Of a stretch of DNA of 13,229 bases, positions 6,142 to 13,229 are shown piece by piece. How positions within the stretch are numbered: the stretch's first letter is position 1; each line of letters starts with the position of its first letter. Both the position numbers and the translations under genes were made by a program. The stretch spans positions 1-13,229 of the forward strand of contig JBJMSU010000147.1 of assembly GCA_045801465.1 (NCBI GenBank), given 5' to 3'. This DNA comes from DATFWC01 sp045801465. Lineage in GTDB: Bacteria; Pseudomonadota; Alphaproteobacteria; Rhizobiales; Xanthobacteraceae. Under the pieces are notes generated by a model, which saw nothing but the letters and a program-made list of their open reading frames with translations, was not told the DNA's origin and searched no databases.

Positions 6142-8208
6142 TCAGCGGCCTTCGCGCGCCCAGGTGGCGGCAAGGCTGCCGATCAGCAGCAACAGGCCGA
6201 TCAGGCCGGCGAACAGCGGCAGCACGCCGATGCCGCGCACGACGCTGGCGTCGCGCATCTTGACGCCGATCCAGTCGTCGCCCTTGTAGGTGTCGGTCGA
6301 CCGCACCGCGAGCACGCGCGGAACGCTGACGCCGGTGCGGCCGGCGAGCCGGCGCGCATCGCCGCCCGTCGCGTTCGTCAGCGCGCCGAGCACCTCGGTG
6401 GTCGACGTGACCTCGGCGAACTCGCGCGGGTTGGCCGGTCCCACATTGATGAGTGCCGTGAGCTTGCCGTCGGTGGCGCGCCACAGGCCGAGTTCGTTGG
6501 CCTCGACGCTGCCGAGCCACAGTCCCGGCTCGTTGGGCTTGAGCGTCAACGTCTGGGCTGCGCCCGACGGCGTGGTCAGCGTCACGTCGTCGATGCTCTC
6601 GCCCATGGTCTGACGCCGCACCAGAAGCTGCTTGCCCTGCACGGAGAGCCGCAGCGCTTCCTCTTCCAGGTCCGGCTGCTTCATCAGCCAATGCGACAGC
6701 CGCCGCAGCAGGTCGAGATGCGGCCCGCCGCCTTCATAACCGCGCGCCCACAGCCAGATATGATCCGACAGCAGGAGCGCGACGCGCCCCTCGCCCTCGC
6801 GCGAGAGCACGAGCAGCGGCTTGCCGTCGGGGCCGTCCATCACGGCGGTGCCCCGCGCCTCGCGGGTATCGACCAGGCGGAAGAACCGGCTCCAGTGCGG
6901 CGGATCGCTGCCGGCACCTTCGAGCCCGCGCGTCACCGGGTGGCGCTTGCCGAGATCGGTGAGACGGGCATGGAACGGCTGCTCGGTGGTGCGGCCGCTC
7001 GGCTCCGCCGGCAGGATCGCATCGAGCGGAGTGCGCCAGATGCTGGTCTGGCTCGCATAATCGGGACCCGCAGCCACCAGCACGGCGCCGCCGTCGCGCA
7101 CGTAGCGGGTGATGTTGTCAAAATAGATGATGGGCAGCACGCCCTGCCGGGCATAACGGTCGAAGATGATGAGCTGGAACTCGTTGATCTTCTGCTGGAA
7201 CAGCTCGCGCGTCGGGAAGGCGATCAGCGAGAGCTCGTTGATCGGTGTGCCGTCCTGCTTCTCCGGCGGCCGCAGGATGGTGAAGTGGACGAGGTCGACG
7301 CTGGCGTCCGACTTCAGGAGATTGCGCCATGTGCGCTCGCCCGAATGCGGCTCGCCGGAGACGAGCAGCACGCGCAGCTTGTCGCGCACGCCGTCGATGG
7401 AGACGACAGCACGATTGTTGACCGTGGTCAGTTCGCCGGCGAGCTCCGAGGCCTCGATCTCGACGATGTTGGGGCCGGCATGCGGGATTGGCACCTGGAC
7501 GCGCACCTGCTCGCCTGCGGTGACGTTCCGCTCCTCGAGCAGCTCGCCGTCGCGGCTGACCCTGATGCGGGCGGTGCCGCGGCGCTCTCCGGAATCCTCC
7601 ACCCGGAACACGACGGTTTGCGACTGGCCGACGATGCCGAAGCGCGGGGCGGTAATCAGGGCGACGCGCCGATCGCGTTCGTCTGCCTGGCCGGTGATGA
7701 GCGCGTGCACCGGTGCGGCGAAGCCGAGCGCCGCTACCTCCGCCGGGACGTCGTGCACGCGGCCGTCGGTCACCAAAATCGCACCGGCAACACGGTCGGG
7801 CGGCACGTCGGCAAGGCCGGCGGAGAGCGCCGAGAACAGGCGCGTGCCGTCGGTTTCGCCGTCCGACTGGCCGGCCTCGATCACCCGTACTTCGAGATTG
7901 TTGATGCGGCCGAGCCGTTCGGTGAGGGCCGCGCGGGCGGCTTCGGTCTGCTGCTGGCGATCGCCGAAGGCCTGACTGGGACTTCTGTCGAGCACGATGG
8001 CCGCGACCGAGGGCAGCGCCTCGCGATCCTCGCGCGTCAAGGATGGATTGGCGAGCGCGAGCGCCAGGAACGTCAACGCCACCGCGCGCACCCACGCGCC
8101 GCGGCTGCGCACCACGATCAACAGCGCAGCGACGATGACGGCGACGGCAACCGCCGTCCACAGCACAGGCGGCGACACCAGCGGAGCGAACGAAATACCG
8201 AGACCCAT
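6142..8208 (-). CDS. Membrane protein with vWA-like and glutamine-amidotransferase-like domains (last gene of MoxR operon)
   Basis: The 688-residue protein starts with two hydrophobic helices (about 15-33 and 40-54). A vWA-like domain (about 68-172) follows, with an intact metal-site motif D74-x-S76-x-S78 ('VLDRSPSQ') and 'ILVTDGRVHD' at 144-153. A beta-rich region with CARDB/Ig-like character (about 183-272) leads to a class-I amidotransferase-like fold (about 276-400 and beyond; 'KLRVLLVSGEPHSGERTWRNLL', 'YVRDGGAVLVAAGP'). I see no convincing catalytic Cys-His-Glu triad, so enzymatic activity is doubtful. A C-terminal helix (about 660-681) is followed by 'WAREGR'. The arrangement places a large domain block between membrane anchors, probably in the periplasm. 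It starts 8 bases after the BatA-DUF4159 stop, and its Shine-Dalgarno overlaps that TAG stop as TAGGAG. Function is unknown; context implies a role in the MoxR machine. Confidence 0.85.
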   Translation of the reverse strand: MGLGISFAPLVSPPVLWTAVAVAVIVAALLIVVRSRGAWVRAVALTFLALALANPSLTREDREALPSVAAIVLDRSPSQAFGDRQQQTEAARAALTERLGRINNLEVRVIEAGQSDGETDGTRLFSALSAGLADVPPDRVAGAILVTDGRVHDVPAEVAALGFAAPVHALITGQADERDRRVALITAPRFGIVGQSQTVVFRVEDSGERRGTARIRVSRDGELLEERNVTAGEQVRVQVPIPHAGPNIVEIEASELAGELTTVNNRAVVSIDGVRDKLRVLLVSGEPHSGERTWRNLLKSDASVDLVHFTILRPPEKQDGTPINELSLIAFPTRELFQQKINEFQLIIFDRYARQGVLPIIYFDNITRYVRDGGAVLVAAGPDYASQTSIWRTPLDAILPAEPSGRTTEQPFHARLTDLGKRHPVTRGLEGAGSDPPHWSRFFRLVDTREARGTAVMDGPDGKPLLVLSREGEGRVALLLSDHIWLWARGYEGGGPHLDLLRRLSHWLMKQPDLEEEALRLSVQGKQLLVRRQTMGESIDDVTLTTPSGAAQTLTLKPNEPGLWLGSVEANELGLWRATDGKLTALINVGPANPREFAEVTSTTEVLGALTNATGGDARRLAGRTGVSVPRVLAVRSTDTYKGDDWIGVKMRDASVVRGIGVLPLFAGLIGLLLLIGSLAATWAREGR

Positions 8209-8216
8209 CCTGGCTC

Positions 8217-11024
8217 CTACTGGCCGAGCCGCTCGAGCAGCGCGGGAACGTGCACCTGGTCAGCCTTGTAATTGCCGGTCAGCGTGTACATCACGATGTT
8301 GACGCCGGCACGGAAGGCAAATTCGCGCTGGCGCGGTTCGCCCGGCACCAATGGCAACATCGGCTGATTGTCGGGCCGCATCGCCCAGGCGCCGGCAAAA
8401 TCGTTGGACGTGATCAGGAGCGAAGAGACGCCGTCACCGGCGCGCGCCGGCCGCTGCGTCTCCTCTTCCTCGCTCTCGGCCGGCAGCGCTTCGACCCAGA
8501 GCTGCCCGGACGTGTAGCGGCCGGGAAAGTCCTTCAGCAGGAAGAACGTCTTGGTGAGCACGTGGTCGCGCGGCACCGGCTCGAGCTCCGGGATATCGAG
8601 CGAGGAGAGGATCCGACGCAGCCCCAGCATGCCTGGGCCGCGGGTATCTCCACCGGTCCCGGGCGGCGCCGCGATCGCGTCGCGCGTATCGAACAGCACG
8701 GTGCCGCCCTGCTTCATATACGCATCGACCCGCGCCAGCGCTTCGGCCGACGGCTGCGCCACACCCGGGACGATCGGCCAGTAGATCAGAGGATAGAAGG
8801 CAAGCTCGTCGCGTCCGATATCGAGGCCAACCGGCTCGCCCGCCTCGAGCGCCGTACGTTGGGCCAGGAACATAGTCAGGCCCTGGAGCCCGGCTTTGCT
8901 GATGGCATCCACCTCGGCGTCGCCGGTGACCACATAGGCGAGGCGGGTTTCGGTGGTCGACTTCATCGCCATCTGATCATCGGCTGGCGCCGACCGCGGC
9001 GAACCCATCGGCAGCGCCGCCAAGGCTGCCGCGATCAAGAGTACCGCCGCCATGCGGCGCCGCGGCAGGAGACGGCGAATACCGCCGGCCAGCGAGAACA
9101 CGACGAGGGCGTCGAGCACCAGAAGGCCGAGCGCGCCGAGGAACAAGGGAGCCCTGAGGTCCTGCGGCTCCCCCAGCCGGTAGGCTTCGCGCCGGGCACG
9201 CAGCGGGCCGAAGTCGACCGGGTTGAGGCGATCCGACGGGCTCAGCGTATTCACCGCGAGCAACCCGTCCGGCGGGCCGTAGAACCCGGGCGGATGGTCG
9301 GCGGTCGCGCGGGCGACGAAATTCGTCGGCACCGGGCGTGCGGTCGGCGGCGGCGGGATGAAGACGCCGAATCCATCGAGCACGCGACTCGGCGGGACGA
9401 CCTCGCGTTGCGCCCGCGGTCCGGCGGCGCCGGCTTCGCTGACGGCACCCGAGCCGGCGAGCTCGACGATATGCTTGAGCATGTCGACGAAGGCTCCGGA
9501 CAGCGGCAGGTTGGACCAGCGCGTATCCGCGGTGACGTGGAACAGGACCAGCACGCCCTTGCCGCGGCGGGTGGCGGTCACCAGCGGCGTGCCGTCAACC
9601 AGCGTCGCCCAGGTGCGCTCGCTCAACCCCGAATCCGGCTCCGCCAGCACTTGGCGCGTGACCGTCACGTCATTGGGCACGGGCATCGTGGCGAATGGGC
9701 TCTCGCGGGAGAAGGCAGCGAGGGCCTGCGGCTGATCCCAGCTCAAGCTGCCGCCAAGGATACGGCCGCCGCGTCTGAGCTTCACCGGCACCAGATCGTC
9801 CTCGGAAGCGGCAAGCCGCGGTCCGGCAAAGCGCACCAGCACGCCGCCGTCATCGATCCAGCGTGCCAAGCGGTCACGCGTCTCGCCCGCCACCGTGCCG
9901 ACGTCGGCAAGGATCAGCATCGGGAGATTCTGGTCGAGAAACTGCCGCACCGCCTCGGTGGGAGAGCTGCGTTCGGTGATCCGCACGTCGGCGAATGGAC
10001 CGAGGGCGCGCGCAAGATAGTAGGTCGAGGCGAGCAGCGGCTGTGCGGTTTCGCTGGTGGATCCCGAGACGATCCCGATAGTGCGCCGCCGCCATCTCTT
10101 GTCGAGCAGTTGGACGGCTCCCGCCGAGCGCTCGGCCGCAATATCGAGACGGGCGATGTCGTTGCGGATTTCCACCGGCAGGTCGAACGTGGCGGCAGTT
10201 TCGCGATCCCCCGGCTTGAACGTGAATCGCGCATCGCCGAGCGGCAGGCCTTTGAGGTCGAGCGCGCGAACGACACCCTCGGCGGCGCCGTCGGCGGCGC
10301 GCAAGACTTTCACCGTAAGGGCGCCGGCTGTGTTTTCGGCCGCCGCCAGCGCGCGCGCCGGCTCGACGCCGCCGTCGACCACCGTGATGGCACGCCCGCT
10401 GAGCGCCTGCTGAAGTCCCTCGACGAATTCGCTGCTGCGTCCGAGATCGACACCATCGGAGAGCCAGAACACCTCGACGTCGGGCGTGGCGGCAACAAAG
10501 CGCGTCAGCATCGGCAGCGCGTCGACGCGCTCGATCGTGTGCGGCTTCGGCCGCATCTGCTCGAGGCGAACGCGCGCACCACCCGGCGTCTCGAGCGAAA
10601 TGTCGCGCCCGGTTTCCGACAGCGGCACGATGGCGACGCCGGTCTTGTTGCTCTCCGCGCGGGCAATGAGATCGCCGGCCGTGTTCATACGCTTGTCCCA
10701 GGTGGCGGCGGCGGACCAGCCGTCATCGATCAGCAGCGCCAGCGGTGCCGCCGCCGACGAGGTTGCGATCGGCGGGTTCCACAGCGGTCCGGCTGCGGCG
10801 ATGATCAAGAGCGCGGCCAGCGCCAGGCGCAGCAGCAACAGCCACCAGGGCGTGCGCGACGGCGTCTCCTCCTTGGGGGCGATGTCGAACAGAAGTCGCG
10901 TCGGCGGAAAGTTGATGCGCCGCGGCCGCGGCGGGATCAGCCGCAACAGCCACCACAGGGCCGGAAGGCTCAGGAGACCCAGCAGCACCAGCGGCTCGGC
11001 GAAGGCGAGCGGAAGGCCGATCAT
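8217..11024 (-). CDS. BatA-type N-terminal domain plus DUF4159 membrane protein
   Basis: The 935-residue protein begins with the BatA/aerotolerance N-terminal module: TM about 10-29, 'RRINFPPTRLLFDI' linker, TM about 60-80. A vWA-like region follows (about 92-220); its metal site is degenerate ('LLIDDGWSAA', D100-x-G-x-S104), while 'FWLSDGVD' is present at 186-193. A Rossmann/amidotransferase-like segment lies at about 315-405 ('RWIDDGGVLVRFAGP'). Two more helices (about 625-648 and 658-673) precede the C-terminal DUF4159 domain (about 685-935; 'TRLAYVVTGD', 'LAFYPLIYWPIVPG', 'YMKQGGTVLFDTRD', 'GVNIVMYTLTGNYKADQVHVPALLERL'). The frame is open back to 11405, but that part is antisense-like sequence inside the DUF58 gene. 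ATG 11024 has a GGGGAGGT ribosome site and overlaps the DUF58 stop as ATGA. It is likely the membrane platform of the MoxR system. Confidence 0.9.
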   Translation of the reverse strand: MIGLPLAFAEPLVLLGLLSLPALWWLLRLIPPRPRRINFPPTRLLFDIAPKEETPSRTPWWLLLLRLALAALLIIAAAGPLWNPPIATSSAAAPLALLIDDGWSAAATWDKRMNTAGDLIARAESNKTGVAIVPLSETGRDISLETPGGARVRLEQMRPKPHTIERVDALPMLTRFVAATPDVEVFWLSDGVDLGRSSEFVEGLQQALSGRAITVVDGGVEPARALAAAENTAGALTVKVLRAADGAAEGVVRALDLKGLPLGDARFTFKPGDRETAATFDLPVEIRNDIARLDIAAERSAGAVQLLDKRWRRRTIGIVSGSTSETAQPLLASTYYLARALGPFADVRITERSSPTEAVRQFLDQNLPMLILADVGTVAGETRDRLARWIDDGGVLVRFAGPRLAASEDDLVPVKLRRGGRILGGSLSWDQPQALAAFSRESPFATMPVPNDVTVTRQVLAEPDSGLSERTWATLVDGTPLVTATRRGKGVLVLFHVTADTRWSNLPLSGAFVDMLKHIVELAGSGAVSEAGAAGPRAQREVVPPSRVLDGFGVFIPPPPTARPVPTNFVARATADHPPGFYGPPDGLLAVNTLSPSDRLNPVDFGPLRARREAYRLGEPQDLRAPLFLGALGLLVLDALVVFSLAGGIRRLLPRRRMAAVLLIAAALAALPMGSPRSAPADDQMAMKSTTETRLAYVVTGDAEVDAISKAGLQGLTMFLAQRTALEAGEPVGLDIGRDELAFYPLIYWPIVPGVAQPSAEALARVDAYMKQGGTVLFDTRDAIAAPPGTGGDTRGPGMLGLRRILSSLDIPELEPVPRDHVLTKTFFLLKDFPGRYTSGQLWVEALPAESEEEETQRPARAGDGVSSLLITSNDFAGAWAMRPDNQPMLPLVPGEPRQREFAFRAGVNIVMYTLTGNYKADQVHVPALLERLGQ

Positions 11025-11977
11025 GCGACCTCCCCGCTCAGGGGAACGTGATGCCAGCGATTGATGCCGGTGCCGCGCGGGCCGGCGCCCATGCTGTTGT
11101 GCAGCCAGAGCAAGAGGTCGGTGGCGGGGCGATCGGTGCGGTGGATCGCGAACGACCAGCCCAGCCGGTCGGTTTCCGCGCGAATCTCGGCGCGGTGGCG
11201 CTCGACCCTCGTCTCGTATTCGGCGCGCCACGTTTCCGCGCGCCCGGCCGTGATGACGCCGGCGCCCTCCGGCTCGAAGAACTCGATCCGTCCGGAATAC
11301 GGGAAGGTTTCCTCGGCGGGATCGACGATTTGAACCACGTGGCCGTGGGCACCGGTCGCCGAGAGCTGCGCGATGGTGGCGTGGACCTCGGCGATCGGGC
11401 TCCACAGGTCCGACAGGACGACGATTTCGGCAAGCGGGGACGGCGCGAACGAGGGCGGCAGGCTGGTGCGCTCGGTCGGGTCATGCACCAGCGCCTCGGC
11501 CATGCGTTCGATGACATCGCGGCCCGCGGTCGGCCGCATGACGCCGGGAACCCCGATGCGTTCGCCGCCCTCGACCAGAACTTCGGACAGTGCAAAGGCG
11601 ACAACGAGGGCACGGTCGAGCTTCGTTTCCCACGCCGCGGACGAGGTGAACATCATCGAGGCCGAGCGATCGGGCCAGATCCACACCGTGTGCGCCGCTT
11701 CCCACTCCTGCTCGCGGACATAGAGGTGCTCATCGCGGGCGGAGCGGCGCCAATCGACCCGATGGGCCGGCTCGCCCGACACGAAGCGCCGGTATTGCCA
11801 GAAATTCTCGCCGGAGCCGGCGCGCCGCCGCCCATGCAGGCCGTGGATGACCGTCGCCGCCACGCGACGCGCCTCCAGAATCAGGCGCGGAATCGTGGCG
11901 GCGAGCGAATGCGCTTCGCCGACGGCTCGCCGCGTCGACCCGGTTTCCTGCTCGCGCGCGCTTAGCGCCTGCGCCAT
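11021..11977 (-). CDS. DUF58 domain-containing protein
   Basis: The 318-residue protein carries the DUF58 signature: 'LHGRRRAGSGENFWQYRRFVSGEPAHRVDWRRSARDEHLYVREQE' across residues 47-91, split here only by my reading. It then enters a vWA-like fold with an intact metal-site motif D103-x-S105-x-S107 ('WPDRSASM') and 'IVVLSDLWSP' later. Unlike many DUF58 proteins it has no N-terminal transmembrane pair, so it is probably a soluble or peripheral adaptor. DUF58 proteins are almost always next to MoxR ATPases and are thought to be their vWA-type partners or substrates adaptors. ATG 11977 lies 4 bases after the moxR stop, and the 3' end overlaps the next gene by 4 bases, so translation is likely coupled in both directions of the operon. 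Confidence 0.93.
   Translation of the reverse strand: MAQALSAREQETGSTRRAVGEAHSLAATIPRLILEARRVAATVIHGLHGRRRAGSGENFWQYRRFVSGEPAHRVDWRRSARDEHLYVREQEWEAAHTVWIWPDRSASMMFTSSAAWETKLDRALVVAFALSEVLVEGGERIGVPGVMRPTAGRDVIERMAEALVHDPTERTSLPPSFAPSPLAEIVVLSDLWSPIAEVHATIAQLSATGAHGHVVQIVDPAEETFPYSGRIEFFEPEGAGVITAGRAETWRAEYETRVERHRAEIRAETDRLGWSFAIHRTDRPATDLLLWLHNSMGAGPRGTGINRWHHVPLSGEVA
11028..11035 (-). promoter_or_regulatory. Shine-Dalgarno inside the DUF58 3' end that fixes the BatA-DUF4159 start
   Basis: On the minus strand GGGGAGGT precedes ATG 11024 by 3 bases. It lies within the last codons of the DUF58 gene and, with the ATGA overlap, supports translational coupling and rejects the much longer upstream start. 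Confidence 0.75.
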
Positions 11978-11981
11978 CGAC

Positions 11982-12986
11982 TCACCCGATGCGTGTCTTG
12001 AGACGAGTGATCACCGCCTCGATGGTCTCGCCGTCGGCGCGCGCCGCGAAGGTGAGCGCCATGCGGTGCTTGAGCACGGGTGTCGCAAGATCGAGGACGT
12101 CGTCGACGGATGGCGCGAAACGTCCTTCCAACAGCGCACGCGCACGCACCGCCAGCATCAGCGCCTGGCTCGCGCGCGGTCCGGGTCCCCAGGCGATCGA
12201 CTTCGCCGCGTCGCCGCCTTCCGGGCCGGGCCGGGCCGAGCGCACAAACGCGAGGATCGCCTCGACCACCGATTCCCCGACCGGCAGCCGGCGCACCAGC
12301 CGCTGCGCGGCGATGAGATCCTCGGCGGTCATGGCGGCTTTCGGCCGCACTTCCTCGGCGCCCGTGGTCTCGAACAGGATGCGCCGCTCCGCCTCGCGGT
12401 CGGGATAGTCGACATCGATCTCCATCAGAAAACGGTCGAGCTGCGCTTCGGGGAGCGGATATGTCCCTTCCTGCTCCAGCGGATTTTGGGTGGCGAGGAC
12501 GTGAAACGGTCTCGGCAGGTCATGGCGCAGTCCGGCGACGGTCACGTGCTGCTCCTGCATCGCCTGCAGCAGCGCCGACTGGGTGCGCGGGCTGGCCCGG
12601 TTGATTTCGTCGGCCATCAGGAGCTGCGCGAACACCGGACCGGAGATGAAGCGGAATGAGCGCTTTCCGGAACTACTCTCATCGAGCACCTCAGCGCCCA
12701 GGATATCCGATGGCATCAGGTCAGGCGTGAACTGGATGCGCTTGGCATCCAGACCAAGGGTGATGCCGAGCGTCTCGACCAGCTTGGTCTTGGCCAGTCC
12801 GGGCACGCCGATGAGAAGTGCGTGGCCCCCTGACAGGATGGTGACCAGGGTGTTTTCAATCACCCGGTCCTGGCCGAAGATGACGGTGGCGATCGCATCC
12901 TTGGCCGCGCGGATCTGGCCGGCAACCTGTTCGGCGGAACGCACGATCACATCCTCAAGTTTCTCGACGCTGTCTCCGCCGGCCAT
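11982..12986 (-). CDS. MoxR family AAA+ ATPase (first gene of the operon)
   Basis: The 334-residue cytoplasmic protein is a MoxR-type AAA+ ATPase of usual length. Walker A is 'GVPGLAKT' (60-67). Walker B is 'LLMADEINR' (122-130) with D126-E127. Sensor 1 is in 'ATQNP' (N168), the arginine finger is in 'QLDRF' (R185), and sensor 2 falls in 'WGPGPRASQALM' in the C-terminal lid. 'FTPDLMPSDILG' (86-97) and 'EGTYPLPEAQLDRF' (173-186) are standard MoxR segments. MoxR proteins act as chaperones that remodel or metallate partner complexes through vWA proteins; methanol dehydrogenase maturation is one case, but no such enzyme is encoded here. An AAGGAGAA ribosome site supports ATG 12986. It heads a tightly spaced four-gene operon (gaps of +4, -4 and +8 bases). 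Confidence 0.96.
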   Translation of the reverse strand: MAGGDSVEKLEDVIVRSAEQVAGQIRAAKDAIATVIFGQDRVIENTLVTILSGGHALLIGVPGLAKTKLVETLGITLGLDAKRIQFTPDLMPSDILGAEVLDESSSGKRSFRFISGPVFAQLLMADEINRASPRTQSALLQAMQEQHVTVAGLRHDLPRPFHVLATQNPLEQEGTYPLPEAQLDRFLMEIDVDYPDREAERRILFETTGAEEVRPKAAMTAEDLIAAQRLVRRLPVGESVVEAILAFVRSARPGPEGGDAAKSIAWGPGPRASQALMLAVRARALLEGRFAPSVDDVLDLATPVLKHRMALTFAARADGETIEAVITRLKTRIG

Positions 12987-12990
12987 CTAG

Positions 12991-12998
12991 TTCTCCTT
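12991..12998 (-). promoter_or_regulatory. Strong Shine-Dalgarno of the MoxR gene
   Basis: On the minus strand AAGGAGAA precedes ATG 12986 with a 4-base spacer (plus A-rich flank). It confirms the operon's first start codon. Confidence 0.75.
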
Positions 12999-13162
12999 CG
13001 ACTCTCTTACGGCTCATGCCCGACGTTGGGCTCGACCTTCATTGACAAAGCTTCACTGCAAGGCCGCCGATGTCGCTGATGTCATCAACCGGATGCTAAA
13101 CTTATGCGAAAGCCATGTATTCGTTGAATTAAACTATCCCCACATTATCCAGTTTTCGAGGT
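12999..13162. promoter_or_regulatory. Gene-free upstream region of the MoxR operon, presumed promoter region
   Basis: About 165 bases separate the MoxR ribosome site from the next possible gene. The distal half (about 13081-13158) is clearly more AT-rich than the surrounding DNA, as expected for a divergent promoter region. A near-palindrome GTTGAATTAAAC (about 13123-13134, 10 of 12 positions symmetric) sits in it. I could not pick a convincing -35/-10 pair on either strand, so the promoter is inferred from position and composition only. Confidence 0.35.
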
Positions 13163-13229
13163 ATGAACGGCATCACGATGTGGCGACCTGACGCGAACGT
13201 GCCGACGGAACCGATTCCAGGCGCAGTTC
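13163..13229 (+). CDS. Possible start of a divergent gene, cut by the window edge
   Basis: An ATG at 13163 opens a frame that stays open to the last base (22 codons, 'MNGITMWRPDANVPTEPIPG...'). A second in-frame ATG lies at 13178. GAGGT directly abuts the first ATG, which is too close for a good ribosome site for it but could serve the second (about 13 bases, rather far). The AT-rich stretch just upstream fits a divergent promoter region. The fragment is too short to assign a family, and chance cannot be excluded. Confidence 0.3.
   Translation, partial: MNGITMWRPDANVPTEPIPGAV

Noticed and set aside
6691..8271. A 526-codon + strand frame opposite the 688-residue membrane protein
   Set aside because: Low-complexity, Arg/Ala/Glu/Asp-rich translation without motifs; an antisense shadow of a real gene with clear membrane helices and vWA motifs.
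8250..11051. A 933-codon open frame on the + strand opposite the BatA-DUF4159 gene
   Set aside because: The translation is Arg/His/Gln/Gly-rich with no recognisable domain. It mirrors the codon bias of the strongly supported minus-strand gene, as expected in GC-rich DNA.
11025..11405. Extension of the BatA-DUF4159 frame upstream to 11405
   Set aside because: It lies wholly within the DUF58 gene in another frame and is Arg/His-rich; ATG 11024 begins the BatA module and has a strong ribosome site.
11982..12986. Reading the MoxR gene as part of a methanol dehydrogenase maturation cluster
   Set aside because: No methanol dehydrogenase, cytochrome or other mxa gene is present; the neighbours are the general DUF58/BatA/DUF4159 set.
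13042..13047. TTGACA on the + strand as a -35 promoter element
   Set aside because: No reasonable -10 hexamer lies 16-18 bases downstream, and it points into a stretch without a close gene start.

Overview
The window is GC-rich DNA from an alphaproteobacterium, most likely a Hyphomicrobiales member close to Bradyrhizobium, Rhodopseudomonas or Xanthobacteraceae. This rests on the high third-position GC, the Rhizobiales-type IlvE sequence, the MarR/OmpR pair resembling Rhodobacter PetP/PetR, and a GC-rich palindromic intergenic element of a kind common in that group. I cannot name the species. No tRNA, rRNA, CRISPR array, insertion sequence or prophage gene is visible, so this looks like ordinary chromosome.

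Layout, left to right. (1) The 3' end of a Vgb/SMP-30-like beta-propeller gene (to 217, +). (2) A palindromic repeat cluster (266-401) in a gene-free gap. (3) A luciferase-like flavin-dependent oxidoreductase (436-1482, +). (4) Convergent to it, a Uma2-family putative nuclease (1558-2163, -) and the branched-chain aminotransferase ilvE (2214-3104, -). (5) A 205-base divergent control region, then a tight + strand regulatory operon: MarR regulator (petP-like), OmpR-type response regulator (petR-like) and EnvZ-type sensor kinase (3310-5973). (6) A convergent gap with a nested, cloverleaf-like inverted repeat (6013-6094). (7) A four-gene - strand operon (12986 down to 6142): MoxR AAA+ ATPase, DUF58 protein, a 935-residue BatA-DUF4159 membrane protein and a 688-residue membrane protein with a vWA-like and an amidotransferase-like region. 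(8) A gene-free upstream region and perhaps the first codons of a divergent gene running off the right edge.

Two functional units stand out. The petP-petR-kinase cluster is a sensing and transcription module; inverted repeats over the petP start codon and in the petP/ilvE gap suggest autoregulation and possible control of ilvE. The MoxR operon looks like a membrane-anchored chaperone machine: a cytoplasmic AAA+ ATPase with three vWA-type partners, two keeping the DxSxS metal-site motif and one not. A related four-gene operon (RL3499-RL3502) has been linked to cell envelope integrity in Rhizobium leguminosarum (from memory), but its biochemical activity is, to my knowledge, unresolved. It is the best candidate here for poorly described biology.
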